NCBI GenBank assembly: GCA_017448245.1 | Contig: JAFSLV010000038.1 | Location: forward strand, 27,937-91,936 | Source: Lachnospiraceae bacterium | Lineage (GTDB): Bacteria > Bacillota > Clostridia > Lachnospirales > Lachnospiraceae | Reading direction: 5' to 3' | DNA length: 64,000 bases | Shown: one piece after another, positions 8,908 through 19,140 of the stretch | Numbering within the stretch: the first letter of the stretch is position 1 | Layout of the letters: every line of letters starts with the position of its first letter | The notes under the pieces: generated by a model | Database searches by the model: none | The model's input: only the letters and a program-made list of their open reading frames with translations | What the model was told of the DNA's origin: nothing | Translations under genes and position numbers: made by a program

Positions 8908-11487
8908 TCACTCCTTGCGCAGATACGTCTCCACCGTAACGGTGGTACCGCCTGCTCCCGTGCGGACGGTAACCGCACCGCAATCCGTCGTAACGAAAAC
9001 CGCGGAGCCATCCTCCTCAAGACGTGACAGCAGCTCCTCATGCGGATGCCCGTAGCGGTTGTTTCTGCCACAGGAGATCAGGGACAACCGCGCATCGATG
9101 AGCGACAAAAACCGTTCATCCGTCGTAAAGCGGCTTCCGTGATGTGCGACCTTCAATAGTGTCAGATGACGCTGCTCTCCGGGAAGCAGCGCAAGCGTAT
9201 CGTTCAGTTCCCGCAATCCCTCGCCCTCGACATCTCCGGTAAACAGTGCGGTGAAACTTCCGTAACGCATATGTAACACCGCAGAATGTGCATTGGCATT
9301 CCCCGATCGTACCGCAAGGCCTTCCGGATGCGGAGCAAGACAGGTAAAAATGAGCTCCCCTGCGGAAAATGTCATGCCGCGGGACAGATAAACGACAGGA
9401 ATATCCAGGCGGGATGCGTACAATACAAGATCCCTGTAGGTATCATCGGATGATTTTTGCCATATATATCCGGAATTTACGGATTGCGTATGGTCTGTTT
9501 CATTTCTTCGTACACCCGCTGCGTTCGAACCTGACGGACGGTCTGTCTCCGGAATGCCCTCGGCGCACATGGACGCCATTTCCTCCCTGCGGCCGGCTTC
9601 CGGAAGCATCAGGCAACCGATCCGGATGCCGCCCTGCTCCATATCCTCCATCAACTCCATGACGCCGTTCACGTGATCCGCGTCCTCATGGGAAATGATG
9701 ACGGCATCAAGGAAACCGATGCCCTCATGCTTGAGATAGGGAAGGATCGTAGTTTGCCCGACGCCGGACTGCGACGTGGACCCTCCGTCGATCAGAAAGC
9801 AGGCGTCTCCGGTGCGGACCACGATCGCGTCTCCCTGACCGACATCCAGCATGGTAACCGTAAGCGCGGGACGCATGCGAGGTAAAAGAACAATCACTGC
9901 GACAAGCAAAATCACATAACGCATACTGCCCGGCAGGAGCATTCTGTCAGACATCTTACCTTTCTTGTGCCTTGTATCTTTTGTATTCTTATCCGAAAAG
10001 CGCCCGCGATGCATACTGCGCTTCATACGTGTGCTGACATATACAAATATGGCGACCAGAAGGTAAAACACAACCACCTGCCAGGCCGCAGCGGTTCCTG
10101 TAACGAAGCGGTGGAGAGGCAGAGATTCCGTTATGCGGCAAATCCCCTCATATATATCAAGAATCAGCCTGCAGATCCATGCACCCGCCACAGCCAACGC
10201 ATCTGACACAACCTCCGCTCCTGCCGTACCGGCTAAAGACAAACCATCCCCCGCCTTAGTTGCAACAGCCGTCACGGCACCCGCGCCAAATCCTCCGGAC
10301 AGCAAAGTCCCGATGCTGCCCGTCACAAGAATCCAAAGCCCCGCACCGAACAACAGCGTCATCAGGGGAATCACGATCAGGTTGAGCAATACCGCATAAG
10401 GAGACACCGTATAAAAGCTCATCATTTGTACCGGAAGCGTAAAAAGCACGACCGCAAGTCCCGTCAGAAATGTCCGGATGGCGGCGTCCTTCTTTTCTTC
10501 AACACGCATCCGCAGGTTCTTCGGACCAAAGCACTGTTTTTTTTCACGAAGCGGAAGCATCGCAGGGGCAAGAATGCCCAACGCACAGATCGCGCCAAAG
10601 GACATCAGAAACACACTGTCTTTTGCGTACCGCGGCTGTTCGATCAGCAGAAGAATCCCCGCGAGCGACATCGCGGACAGCGGGTCATAGGTCCTTCCAA
10701 AAACCGGCGCCGCCAGATACAGGCCAAACATCACAATGGCGCGCAGGGTGCTCAACGGCATGCCGCACATGATCCCGTAGACGCACAAAAAGACCATCGC
10801 GGCCGCGGCACAGACGGGATACGGAAGCCGCATCTTTTTGAGACATTTTAACAGGAGTGTACCGAGAATCCCCGCATGGAGACCGGAAATGCTCAGCAGA
10901 TGACCGATCTGATTTCTCGCATAGAGTTCCTTCAGGCCGGGATCCAGCGTCGATTTGTCTCCGAGCATGATCGCGCGCATCATGCCGGCATCCTCCGGCA
11001 AAAGATACCGGTCAAATAACGCACCCGCCGCGTAACGCACCGTAAAGAGCGCTTCCCCGACCGGGTCGGCATCTCCCGTGACCCCGGACAGAACTGCGTC
11101 CCGGATCGTATAGTCGATGTTTCTGAGCCTGTAATAAGAAAGCGCATCAAACTGGCCGGGATTGGTCGCAGACGAAAAACACCTTGCTTCTCCGCAAAGA
11201 ACCACCTTCTGTCCGGTGCGCACCTGCGTGGCCGTTTGCTCTTCATCCCGCGCAAAAAATACACGTACCCTTTGCGCATGACGGTCCAAAGGACGCACAA
11301 GCATCAGCAACGCAGCGCTGCCGTCCACATTTGTTCGAATCTCTTTTCTTTCCACGATGCCTTCCAGACGGATCATTCTTCTGTCTGCCGCTGCATACGG
11401 ATCAACTTCGGGTGCGTAAAAAAAATGCAGAACAAAAAGAATCCCTGAAAGAAGTGTCAGGAAGGCAAGACAAAACGGACGTCTCAT
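8908..11487 (-). CDS. comEC: ComEC/Rec2 DNA uptake channel
   Basis: Forms the membrane channel that carries single-stranded DNA into the cytoplasm during natural transformation. 859 residues, slightly longer than the family average. Order: two N-terminal membrane helices with a small soluble domain (~1-150), the hydrophobic Competence domain (~150-480), then a metallo-beta-lactamase-like domain (~560-830) with the metal motif SHEDADHVNG and a later VAHHGS. The MBL motifs look intact. It lies about ten bases after the histidine kinase gene, with comEA further upstream, so kinase, regulator and uptake genes could be co-transcribed. Confidence 0.93.
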   Translation of the reverse strand: MRRPFCLAFLTLLSGILFVLHFFYAPEVDPYAAADRRMIRLEGIVERKEIRTNVDGSAALLMLVRPLDRHAQRVRVFFARDEEQTATQVRTGQKVVLCGEARCFSSATNPGQFDALSYYRLRNIDYTIRDAVLSGVTGDADPVGEALFTVRYAAGALFDRYLLPEDAGMMRAIMLGDKSTLDPGLKELYARNQIGHLLSISGLHAGILGTLLLKCLKKMRLPYPVCAAAAMVFLCVYGIMCGMPLSTLRAIVMFGLYLAAPVFGRTYDPLSAMSLAGILLLIEQPRYAKDSVFLMSFGAICALGILAPAMLPLREKKQCFGPKNLRMRVEEKKDAAIRTFLTGLAVVLFTLPVQMMSFYTVSPYAVLLNLIVIPLMTLLFGAGLWILVTGSIGTLLSGGFGAGAVTAVATKAGDGLSLAGTAGAEVVSDALAVAGAWICRLILDIYEGICRITESLPLHRFVTGTAAAWQVVVFYLLVAIFVYVSTRMKRSMHRGRFSDKNTKDTRHKKGKMSDRMLLPGSMRYVILLVAVIVLLPRMRPALTVTMLDVGQGDAIVVRTGDACFLIDGGSTSQSGVGQTTILPYLKHEGIGFLDAVIISHEDADHVNGVMELMEDMEQGGIRIGCLMLPEAGRREEMASMCAEGIPETDRPSGSNAAGVRRNETDHTQSVNSGYIWQKSSDDTYRDLVLYASRLDIPVVYLSRGMTFSAGELIFTCLAPHPEGLAVRSGNANAHSAVLHMRYGSFTALFTGDVEGEGLRELNDTLALLPGEQRHLTLLKVAHHGSRFTTDERFLSLIDARLSLISCGRNNRYGHPHEELLSRLEEDGSAVFVTTDCGAVTVRTGAGGTTVTVETYLRKE

Positions 11488-11496
11488 CCTTTTCCT

Positions 11497-12951
11497 TTAG
11501 CTGTGAATGACGGGAAGCCGCACGGTAAAGATCGTTCCGACCCCTTCCGTGCTGGAAGCTTCTATCTCCCCCTTGTGCGCGGTGACTGCCTGCCGGACTA
11601 CGGACAGGCCCAGACCCGTTCCACCGATCTCTCTCGAACGGGACTTGTCCACGCGATAGAATCTGTCATAGATATGTGCGAGCTCCTCTTCGGGCATGCC
11701 GATGCCCGAGTCGGATACCTTGACGGTAAAATAACGGGGATCGGCGTCCAGTTCCACACGGACCCATCCGCCCTCACGGTTGTATTTGATCGCATTTTCC
11801 ACAAGATTCATCACGACCATGGAAAACTTGACCTCATCCACCTCCGCATGAATCTCCCGTGTGCTCTCCATCGTCAGATCGACATTGCGCTGTCTGGCAA
11901 TCGGCCGGAGACGTTTCATGACGATCTCCGTCAGCTCGTTGATATTGACCTGCGTGATGTTTAAGGGTGCTGCCTGCTTGTCGGCCTTGACGAGGGTCAA
12001 CAGATCATTGATGATCCGGTCCTCCCGGTCGATCTCCTCGCTGATGTCCTTCAGAAAATCCCTGTACATCTCCGTCGGCGCATCCGGTTGCGAAAGCAGT
12101 GTATCGGACAATACCTTGATCGAGGTCAAAGGAGTCTTGAGCTCATGCGACACATTGGAGACAAATTCCTGTCTGGAATCGTCGAGCGCCTTCACGCGGG
12201 ACTGCAGCCGGTTAAAGGCCCCCGTGATCTGCTCCGTCTCGAGATAATCCGGCACCGAAATCGGCTCGTCGCTGTATCCGGCACCGATGTCGTTGATGGC
12301 GCGGGTAATCCTGTCGAACGGACGTAAAAGAATCTCCGAAGCGATCATGGCAAAGAACAGAATCGCGAGAATCACGATCAGCTGAATGCGGTTGGCCTTG
12401 GTCGTAAGGATCCGCATCATCGAAACGACCGGTCTCGTCGACCCCTGTGCCCATAAGGCCCCCCGGATCAGACCGTTTTCCGTCACCGGATACACGATCG
12501 TCACGGTCGATGTCGTCTCGTCATACAGGGTTTCCTGTACCTGTTCTTCCCCTTCCATGCTGCGGCGGATGCTGTCATCGACAGCAACCGTGCCGTCAAG
12601 TTCCCCTTCCGAATCCCACAGAAACTGGAGCTCGGGATTCACGACGAGGATCCTGCCCTCATAGATGTCGGACATCAGCGACAGCTGCGCCTTTGCCTTC
12701 TGTGAGGAGGCGTTTTGAAAGAAATCCTCTTCGAGCAGCAGTCTGCCGAGCGTGTCGAGATGTTCTTTCATTTCCTCCTCGCGTACCTCCACGGCACGCT
12801 TTTCGTAATTGGCAAGAATCGCATAACGGATGATGGTACAGGCCGATAAGCCTACCAGCGCAAGAATCAGAAAAAAACGAACCCTGAGACTTTTAAAGAA
12901 TCCGTGAACTCTCTGCCTGATCACGATTGAAAGTAATATCCGGTGCCCCAT
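11497..12951 (-). CDS. Membrane sensor histidine kinase (PhoR/WalK class, no PAS)
   Basis: 484 residues. Two membrane segments (~25-45 and ~190-210) flank an extracellular domain of ~145 residues; then come a HAMP domain, a HisKA domain (FVSNVSHELKTPLTSIK, phospho-accepting His in SHELKTP) and a HATPase domain with the N box (NLVENAIKYN), DSGIGM and GGTGLGL. It phosphorylates the response regulator encoded just upstream, with which it overlaps. The ATG at 12951 gives a 31-base overlap; a GTG at 12924 overlapping the regulator stop (GTGA) is a plausible alternative start. The signal sensed is unknown; WalK- and PhoR-like roles are both possible. Confidence 0.9.
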   Translation of the reverse strand: MGHRILLSIVIRQRVHGFFKSLRVRFFLILALVGLSACTIIRYAILANYEKRAVEVREEEMKEHLDTLGRLLLEEDFFQNASSQKAKAQLSLMSDIYEGRILVVNPELQFLWDSEGELDGTVAVDDSIRRSMEGEEQVQETLYDETTSTVTIVYPVTENGLIRGALWAQGSTRPVVSMMRILTTKANRIQLIVILAILFFAMIASEILLRPFDRITRAINDIGAGYSDEPISVPDYLETEQITGAFNRLQSRVKALDDSRQEFVSNVSHELKTPLTSIKVLSDTLLSQPDAPTEMYRDFLKDISEEIDREDRIINDLLTLVKADKQAAPLNITQVNINELTEIVMKRLRPIARQRNVDLTMESTREIHAEVDEVKFSMVVMNLVENAIKYNREGGWVRVELDADPRYFTVKVSDSGIGMPEEELAHIYDRFYRVDKSRSREIGGTGLGLSVVRQAVTAHKGEIEASSTEGVGTIFTVRLPVIHS

Positions 12952-13601
12952 TTGGTGCGGACATAGACGGGCTCCGACGGATTGGTTTCAAGCTTTTCAC
13001 GCAGTCTTCGCACATGCACGTCGACCGTGCGCACATCTCCCGGATAATCGCTCCCCCAGATGGAACGCAAGAGTTCCTCCCTGCTGTAGACCTTGCCCGG
13101 GGTCTTTGCCAGAAGCTCCAGTACCTCAAACTCCCGGCCGGTCAGATTGATCTCGCGGTTATCCACGTACACCCTGCGGTATTCCTCGTTGAGCGTCAGT
13201 GCGCCGTATGTCAGCACGCCGGGAGACTCCTCCTTGTGGTCCGTGCGCCGCATGATTGCCTTGATCCTTGCCTTGACCTCCAGAATGTTAAACGGCTTGG
13301 TAATATAATCATCCGCACCGTATTCAAGACCCAGAATCTTGTCCATGTCGTCGCCTTTGGCCGTGATCATGATGATCGGCACAGAGGAAGCCTCGCGGAT
13401 CTGCTGGCAGACCTCAAAGCCCGAGAGCTTTGGCAGCATCACGTCCAGCAGGATGATGTCGTAGCTCTTTTCCGCAGCCAATGACAGTGCTTCCTCCCCG
13501 TCATAGGCACAGTCCACCTCCATGCCGTCCTGTTCGAGCGAATACCGGATTCCTTTGACGATCGACTTTTCATCGTCCACGATCAACGCTTTTTTTGACA
13601 T
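12921..13601 (-). CDS. OmpR/PhoB-family response regulator
   Basis: 226 residues: a receiver domain (~3-115) with the acidic pair VDDE, the phospho-acceptor Asp in ILLDVMLP, the Thr/Ser of MITAKG and the Lys of TKPF, then a winged-helix output domain (~130-225) with TGREFEVLELLA and the DNA-recognition DVRTVDVHVRRLREKL. It resembles WalR closely in length and motifs, but the walH/walI/walJ neighbours are absent, so I do not assign that name. It is co-transcribed with the kinase. Confidence 0.92.
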   Translation of the reverse strand: MSKKALIVDDEKSIVKGIRYSLEQDGMEVDCAYDGEEALSLAAEKSYDIILLDVMLPKLSGFEVCQQIREASSVPIIMITAKGDDMDKILGLEYGADDYITKPFNILEVKARIKAIMRRTDHKEESPGVLTYGALTLNEEYRRVYVDNREINLTGREFEVLELLAKTPGKVYSREELLRSIWGSDYPGDVRTVDVHVRRLREKLETNPSEPVYVRTKWGTGYYFQS

Positions 13602-13617
13602 CTCTTTTTGCTACACC

Positions 13618-14283
13618 CTATACCCTGATATATTCCCTGATGGTTGCAAACGTCCTGTCCTTGATTCCCGAGACGTTCATGATCTCTTCAATGCTGCGAA
13701 ACGGTCCGTGCTCCTCCCTGTAACGGACGATGTCCGCGGCACGGCCGGGACCGATCCCGTTTAAGGTGCATAACTCCTGCGCACTCGCGGTATTGATATT
13801 GATTCTCGTATCCTGCGTCTGCACGTCAAACGCGGTCGCGTCTTCCGTACCCGCAAACAGCTGTGTCTCTCCCGTCACCGGGATATACAGACGCATACCG
13901 TCCGAAATCAGCGACGCCTGATTGACGATATGACGATCCGCGTCATCGGTAAATCCGCCGGCTGCCGTCACGGCATCGATCACGCGCGCGCCTTCCTGCA
14001 GGGTGTAGACGCCCTCGCTGACAACGGCACCGCAGACATGTACCAGCAATACGGATTCCGGAGCTGCCTCTTCCCGTACGGACTGCGTTGCGGTCTGTTC
14101 GACGGAATCCGCCGGCAACGAAGAAAGTCCGCTCACCTGAGCCGCATCCTCTTCGGGCAACACAAATGCCCTTTTCTTTTCGCAACCGGCCGCCGCAAGC
14201 ATGATCGGAATGCATACGGCAATCAGCAGCCGAAACTGCCATAATAAACGTTTTTTTGATAATAGATATACGATTTTTTGCAT
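13618..14283 (-). CDS. comEA: ComEA-type DNA-binding competence protein
   Basis: Binds double-stranded DNA at the cell surface and hands it to ComEC. About 221 residues: an N-terminal membrane anchor/signal (~12-32, with a possible lipobox Cys in LAAAGC), a Ser/Glu-rich linker, an SLBB-like beta domain (~80-145, VHVCGAVVSEGVYTL) and a C-terminal double helix-hairpin-helix (INTASAQELCTLNGIGPGRA, then VSGIKD). The ATG at 14283 is preceded by AAGGAGAGGG and is preferred over an earlier frame extension. It lies just upstream of the two-component pair and comEC. Confidence 0.9.
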   Translation of the reverse strand: MQKIVYLLSKKRLLWQFRLLIAVCIPIMLAAAGCEKKRAFVLPEEDAAQVSGLSSLPADSVEQTATQSVREEAAPESVLLVHVCGAVVSEGVYTLQEGARVIDAVTAAGGFTDDADRHIVNQASLISDGMRLYIPVTGETQLFAGTEDATAFDVQTQDTRININTASAQELCTLNGIGPGRAADIVRYREEHGPFRSIEEIMNVSGIKDRTFATIREYIRV

Positions 14284-14391
14284 GAGCCCTCTCCTTTCAT
14301 GAGGGAAAAGAGAGGTTCCCGCCTCAGGCAATCCTCATTTTAGCCGAAAACGGAAGAAAATGCAAGATTTTTGTAACATTTTTTTAATATT

Positions 14392-15825
14392 TTAGTCGCC
14401 CGCCGTCTCATCCGTGATCGACACCGCGTCCGGCTCCGGCAAAAGCATCTCCTCATAGTGCCGTCCGACGACCTGTTTCATCATGCTTTCGGACATTTCC
14501 TTGAGTGTCTGGTTGCTGTCGGCGCCGTTCCATATCTGTGTAAAAGCAATCTCTAAACGCATCCAGAGATTGCTCGTCTCGATCATCTTGGGCATCGGCA
14601 CGGAGGCGGTGTAGACGTCAAAAAACACGGCCAGCCTCTCATCCTCATAATGCGGGATGGTGCGGGCGGGGAGCTTCCCGGTCTGTCTGAAGATCGACTC
14701 ATCGGTTCCGGACACCAGAAACTCGGCAAAATCCGCCGCCTCCGGTACATGCTCCGAGTAACCGTTGATCACGACGCAGTCCGTCACGGACATGGTACGT
14801 GTGTCATAAAAATCATTGAGTGCGGGAATATCCGCTGCCCCGTACTCGTAGGGACATTCGCCGCTCTCCTGCGCTTTTGTGATTCTCGTCACGGCATCGC
14901 TCGTTACCACGGTAAACAGCATCTTGCCGGCAATAAAATCCTCGATGATGGATTCGTAATTGACGCTGCCCGCATCAATCGCAAAGTACGTGTTGAGCTT
15001 CTGATAGGCCTTCATGCAGCTGACCATTTCCGAGTTGTAGAGATTGAGCGATGCGATATCGTCCCCCGCGGGACCGCCGGCATTCATGTAAGCGCCGACA
15101 AAGAAATAGTTGTAAAAAACATCCGTCACATCCCACTTAAAAACCGCTTCCACGGTGGCGGGCGCATTATAGGAGCTTGCAAATTTCAAAAGATCCGCTA
15201 TTGTCCTCGGGATTTTTTCCGAGATGCGTGCCTCGATTTCGTCCGCCATCGGTACGCCCTCGTCCGTCGTCATCGTACTGACGTCGGCATCCTCCGACAC
15301 GCCGAGCTCCTGCCTGACAACCTGCTCGAGATAGGTCTTGTTATACATCAGTACACTCGTCTCGTAATAGAAGGGATAGGCCACGTAACGTCCCTGATAG
15401 GTCACGGCGTTCCTCGCGGACTCCGGAAAGTCATTGGGTGAAAAAGGCGAGCCGGACAGTGCGACATCAGAAGTCAGACCTGCCAGATGCGCCTTTTCGA
15501 GCATATCGTTGGTCACGATGTAGAGATCGGGAAAAACATCTTCATAGAGTGAGGTACTGTAGATATTTTCGAGAATCTCGACACCGGAAACATGTACGGG
15601 TTCAATGCGCACGTCGTCATGTGTCTCGTTATAGGCAACCGCACGGATATTGAGATAATCCGAAAGCGCCTCGTCACTGTACCACAGCCTGATCGTCGTC
15701 TTTTGCATATTGAAAAAGCCTGCCACCGTATCGGTGGCATGAAAGGCTCCCGTACCCAGTATGGCCAGCACCGCAACCAGTATCAGCAGCAGTATGGCGG
15801 TTAACGCCCTGACGCTTCCCTTCAT
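14392..15825 (-). CDS. Extracellular solute-binding protein (ABC family 1-like)
   Basis: 477 residues with an uncleaved-looking membrane anchor (~8-28) and no lipobox Cys. The body has the look of sugar/oligosaccharide-binding proteins: an early IRLWYSDEALSDYL, VFPDLYIVTNDMLEKA and YPFYYETSVLMYNKTYLE near residue 160. No permease or ATPase gene is adjacent. Its ATG overlaps the stop of argD (ATGA), so it is translated with the arginine genes. Whether it senses or imports an amino acid, a sugar or something else is not evident. Confidence 0.75.
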   Translation of the reverse strand: MKGSVRALTAILLLILVAVLAILGTGAFHATDTVAGFFNMQKTTIRLWYSDEALSDYLNIRAVAYNETHDDVRIEPVHVSGVEILENIYSTSLYEDVFPDLYIVTNDMLEKAHLAGLTSDVALSGSPFSPNDFPESARNAVTYQGRYVAYPFYYETSVLMYNKTYLEQVVRQELGVSEDADVSTMTTDEGVPMADEIEARISEKIPRTIADLLKFASSYNAPATVEAVFKWDVTDVFYNYFFVGAYMNAGGPAGDDIASLNLYNSEMVSCMKAYQKLNTYFAIDAGSVNYESIIEDFIAGKMLFTVVTSDAVTRITKAQESGECPYEYGAADIPALNDFYDTRTMSVTDCVVINGYSEHVPEAADFAEFLVSGTDESIFRQTGKLPARTIPHYEDERLAVFFDVYTASVPMPKMIETSNLWMRLEIAFTQIWNGADSNQTLKEMSESMMKQVVGRHYEEMLLPEPDAVSITDETAGD

Positions 15826-17009
15826 AGACTCGCTTCCAGAATGGATACCATCTCATCCACCTGCTCATTGGTGACAATCAACGGGGGCACAAAACGGATC
15901 ACATCGGGTCCCGCATTGATCAGAATCAGTCCCTTTTCAAGCGCTCTTCCTGTGATATCCGCAACCGGCCCGGAAAACACAAGCCCCTGCATCAGTCCCC
16001 TTCCCCTGCGCGCAAGAATCTGTTCGTGACGCGCAACCAGCGCGTCGAGCTGTTTTTCGAGATACGGTGCGACCTTTTCCACATGCTGCAGGATATGGTC
16101 CCTGCGGAACAGATCAAATACCGTCGCCATCGCCTTCGTCGCCAGCGGATTGCCTCCGAAGGTCGTCCCGTGATCACCGGGAACCAGCACGGGTGCGGCT
16201 TTTTCGGAAACAAGAAATGCGCCGCCCGGCACACCGCAGGTCAGCGCCTTGGCCAGGGTGAGTACATCCGGGAGAACGCCCGCGTGCTGGAAGGCAAACA
16301 TCCTGCCGGTCCTGCCCATGCCGCACTGGATCTCATCGAAAATCAGCAGGACATCCTTTTCGTCACAGAGTGCTCTGAGCTCTCGCAAAAACGCGTCCTC
16401 CGCAACGATCACGCCACCCTCGCCCTGCACGGGCTCGACAATGACCGCGCAGGTGCGCTCATTCAGGAGCGCCTTCACACTGTCGATGTCGTTGAGCAGG
16501 GCAAAGGAGACGCCGCCGATCAGCGGCTCGAAGGGATCCCGGTAGGCCTTTGTGCCCGTCACGGAGAGGGCTCCAAAGGTCCTTCCGTGAAAGGAATGTT
16601 CAAATGCGATGATCTGCGCATCCGTCTTTCCCGTTTTCTGGTAATAATACTTTCTTGCGCATTTCAGTGCGCCCTCCACCGCCTCCGTACCGCTGTTGGT
16701 AAAGAATACGCGCGACAAGCCGCTCTCTTCGAGCAGCATCGAAGAAGCCGTGATGGCCGGATCGTTGTAATAATAATTGGAGGTATGGATGATCTTGTCG
16801 ATCTGCATCTTCAGCGCATCGTCATAGCCCGGATAATGATGTCCGAGCGCAAAGACCGCAATTCCCGCAAAGAAATCCAGATACTTTTTCCCTTCCGTAT
16901 CATACAGATACATGCCCTCGCCGCGGTCAAGAATTACCGGATAACGGTTATAGGTATGCAAAAGGGTCTGTTCGGCATGATCGATGCGCTGCATGGTTTG
17001 TCCGTTCAT
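15822..17009 (-). CDS. argD: Acetylornithine aminotransferase
   Basis: Transfers the amino group from glutamate to N-acetylglutamate semialdehyde in arginine synthesis, using PLP. 395 residues, standard length. Seen: NSGTEAVEGALKCAR, HSFHGRTFGALS, the cofactor Asp in FDEIQCGMGRTG, the Schiff-base Lys in LTLAKALTCGVPGGA and TTFGGNPLA. It sits 9 bases after argB and overlaps the solute-binding protein gene by four bases. Confidence 0.94.
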   Translation of the reverse strand: MNGQTMQRIDHAEQTLLHTYNRYPVILDRGEGMYLYDTEGKKYLDFFAGIAVFALGHHYPGYDDALKMQIDKIIHTSNYYYNDPAITASSMLLEESGLSRVFFTNSGTEAVEGALKCARKYYYQKTGKTDAQIIAFEHSFHGRTFGALSVTGTKAYRDPFEPLIGGVSFALLNDIDSVKALLNERTCAVIVEPVQGEGGVIVAEDAFLRELRALCDEKDVLLIFDEIQCGMGRTGRMFAFQHAGVLPDVLTLAKALTCGVPGGAFLVSEKAAPVLVPGDHGTTFGGNPLATKAMATVFDLFRRDHILQHVEKVAPYLEKQLDALVARHEQILARRGRGLMQGLVFSGPVADITGRALEKGLILINAGPDVIRFVPPLIVTNEQVDEMVSILEASL

Positions 17010-17018
17010 ATCGCTTCC

Positions 17019-17897
17019 TCAGTCCTCTTCGTCAAAAAACATGGTGCCCACACCCTGATTGGTAAAGATCTCGAGCAACAGGCAGTGAGGTATCCGTCCG
17101 TCGAGGATGTGCACCCGGTGCACGCCGCCCCGGACGGCATCCGTGCAGCCCTCGAGCTTGGGCAGCATCCCGCCCTGAATATGTCCCTCGCGGATGAGAT
17201 CCTCCGCTTCCTTCAGGCTCATCCGGGAGATAAAGCCTTCTTTTTTTTCGTAATCCCTGTACACGCCCTCCACATCCGTGAGAAAGGCGAGCTTGTCCGC
17301 GGCCAGCGCCTTGGCAATCGCACAGGCGGCATCGTCCGCATTGATGTTATAGGTCTGAAAGTCGTCATCGAGTCCGACGGGCGAAATAATGGGTAAAAAG
17401 TCATTCTCGAGAAGATCCGTAATGACCTGCGGACAAACCTCCGTGATCTCCCCGACAAAGCCGATATCCTGACCGTCAGACATCCGTTTTTTCACATGCA
17501 GAAGTCCTCCGTCCTTGCCGCTGATGCCGATGGCTTTGACCCCGAGAGACTCGACCAGACTCACCAGATGCTTGCCGACGCGTCCAAGCACCATCTCCGC
17601 GATTTCCATCGTCTCTGCGTCCGTCACGCGCAGGCCGTTCACAAACTGCGCCTCCTTACCGGATTTCTCCACCCAGTGCGAGATTGCTTTTCCGCCGCCG
17701 TGTACGATGACCGGTTTGAAGCCGACGAGCTTTAAGAGGGTGACATCCTGGATGACACTCTTTTGCAAAGACTCGTCCTCCATGGCGCTGCCGCCGTATT
17801 TGACGACGATGATCCGCCGGTTAAACTTACGGATATAAGGCAGGGCCTCTATCAGCACCCCGGCCTTCTGCATGGATGTCTGCATGTCCTGATTCAA
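17019..17897 (-). CDS. argB: Acetylglutamate kinase
   Basis: Phosphorylates N-acetylglutamate, the second step of arginine synthesis. 292 residues. Motifs: VVKYGGSAM near residue 33, [11 protein letters not shown] for phosphate binding, [18 protein letters not shown] for acetylglutamate, and [15 protein letters not shown]. It has the N-terminal extension (about 25 residues) typical of hexameric, arginine-inhibited forms, so feedback inhibition is plausible. It lies between argJ and argD. Confidence 0.95.
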   Translation of the reverse strand: MNQDMQTSMQKAGVLIEALPYIRKFNRRIIVVKYGGSAMEDESLQKSVIQDVTLLKLVGFKPVIVHGGGKAISHWVEKSGKEAQFVNGLRVTDAETMEIAEMVLGRVGKHLVSLVESLGVKAIGISGKDGGLLHVKKRMSDGQDIGFVGEITEVCPQVITDLLENDFLPIISPVGLDDDFQTYNINADDAACAIAKALAADKLAFLTDVEGVYRDYEKKEGFISRMSLKEAEDLIREGHIQGGMLPKLEGCTDAVRGGVHRVHILDGRIPHCLLLEIFTNQGVGTMFFDEED

Positions 17898-17916
17898 AAC
17901 GGCTCCTTTCCGACCG

Positions 17917-19140
17917 CTACGAACGGTAGTCCGCGTTGATCTTTACATAGTCGTAGCTTAAATCACAGCCCCAGGCGCAGGCTTCCTCCGAGCCCGCGTG
18001 CATGTCACAGATCGCCGTGACTTTTTCCGCAGACAGTATCAAGGCGGCGGTGGCGTCATCAAAGTCAAGGGCGCAACCGTTCGCAAAGATGTCGAGCGTT
18101 CCGTTTGCGGAAGTGATCGTGAGCGATACCTGTTCCGGATCAAAGGGAACACCCGCATAGCCGAGTGCGCAGAGAATCCTTCCCCAGTTGGCATCATGTC
18201 CGAACAGCGCCGCCTTGGTCAGGGACGACGTGATCACGCTCTTTGCCAGTGTCCTTGCGTGTTCTCTTGTATCCGCACCTTTGACGATCACCTCAAAGAG
18301 CGCCGTCGCTCCCTCGCCGTCCCCCGCAAGCATCTGTGACAGATGTGCGCATACAAAGAAGAGCGCCTCCCGGAAGATCTCATAGGCGGGGCCCTCCTCT
18401 TCGATCCTCTTTGCGCCGGAAGCGCCGTTCGCAAGGACGAGCAGCGTGTCGTTGGTCGAGGTGTCTCCGTCGACGGAGATCATGTTAAAGGTATCCTCCA
18501 CGACATCCGACAGCGCCTTCTGCAACAGTTCCCTTGAGATTGCGGCATCCGTCGTCACAAACGACAGCATCGTACCCATGTCGGGATGGATCATGCCGCT
18601 GCCCTTGGCCATACCGCCGAGGGTACAGGATATGCCGTCGACGAAAAACTGCACGGCACACTCCTTTTCGTGCGTATCGGTCGTCATGATCGCCTTTGCC
18701 GCGCGGTTACCGGCCTCAAGCTCCGGTGAAAGCATCCGCTTCATCGGCAAAAGTCCCGTCTTCAGTTTGTCAAAAGGAATCTGCATCCCGATCACGCCGG
18801 TCGACGCGATCAGTACCTCCTCACTGTCGATGCCGAGGAGGCGCGCGGTCTCCTGTGCGGTCTTTTTACAGACCCCTTCTCCTTCCTTTCCCGTACAGGC
18901 ATTGGCAATGCCGGCATTGATGACGACCGCACGTACCTGTCTTTCCTGATCGATCAGCGCCCGGTCCCATAAAACGGGAGCGGCCTTGACCTGGTTTCTG
19001 GTAAAGACGCCGGCTGCCGTACAGGGAGATTCCGCGTACAACAGCACCAGATCCTCCCTTCCGCTGTATTTGATTCTTGCCTCCGTGCTGGCGGCCATAA
19101 AGCCTTTGGCCGCGGTCACACCGCCTTCAATCTGCCGCAT
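17917..19140 (-). CDS. argJ: Bifunctional glutamate N-acetyltransferase/ornithine acetyltransferase
   Basis: Recycles the acetyl group from acetylornithine to glutamate and, in bifunctional forms, also uses acetyl-CoA. 407 residues. The self-cleavage region reads HPDMGTML: the nucleophilic Thr190 is kept, while the usual preceding Ala is Gly, which could alter cleavage but should not abolish it. Other family blocks include [24 protein letters not shown] and [10 protein letters not shown]. It overlaps the start region of the GNAT gene upstream by a few bases. Confidence 0.94.
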   Translation of the reverse strand: MRQIEGGVTAAKGFMAASTEARIKYSGREDLVLLYAESPCTAAGVFTRNQVKAAPVLWDRALIDQERQVRAVVINAGIANACTGKEGEGVCKKTAQETARLLGIDSEEVLIASTGVIGMQIPFDKLKTGLLPMKRMLSPELEAGNRAAKAIMTTDTHEKECAVQFFVDGISCTLGGMAKGSGMIHPDMGTMLSFVTTDAAISRELLQKALSDVVEDTFNMISVDGDTSTNDTLLVLANGASGAKRIEEEGPAYEIFREALFFVCAHLSQMLAGDGEGATALFEVIVKGADTREHARTLAKSVITSSLTKAALFGHDANWGRILCALGYAGVPFDPEQVSLTITSANGTLDIFANGCALDFDDATAALILSAEKVTAICDMHAGSEEACAWGCDLSYDYVKINADYRS

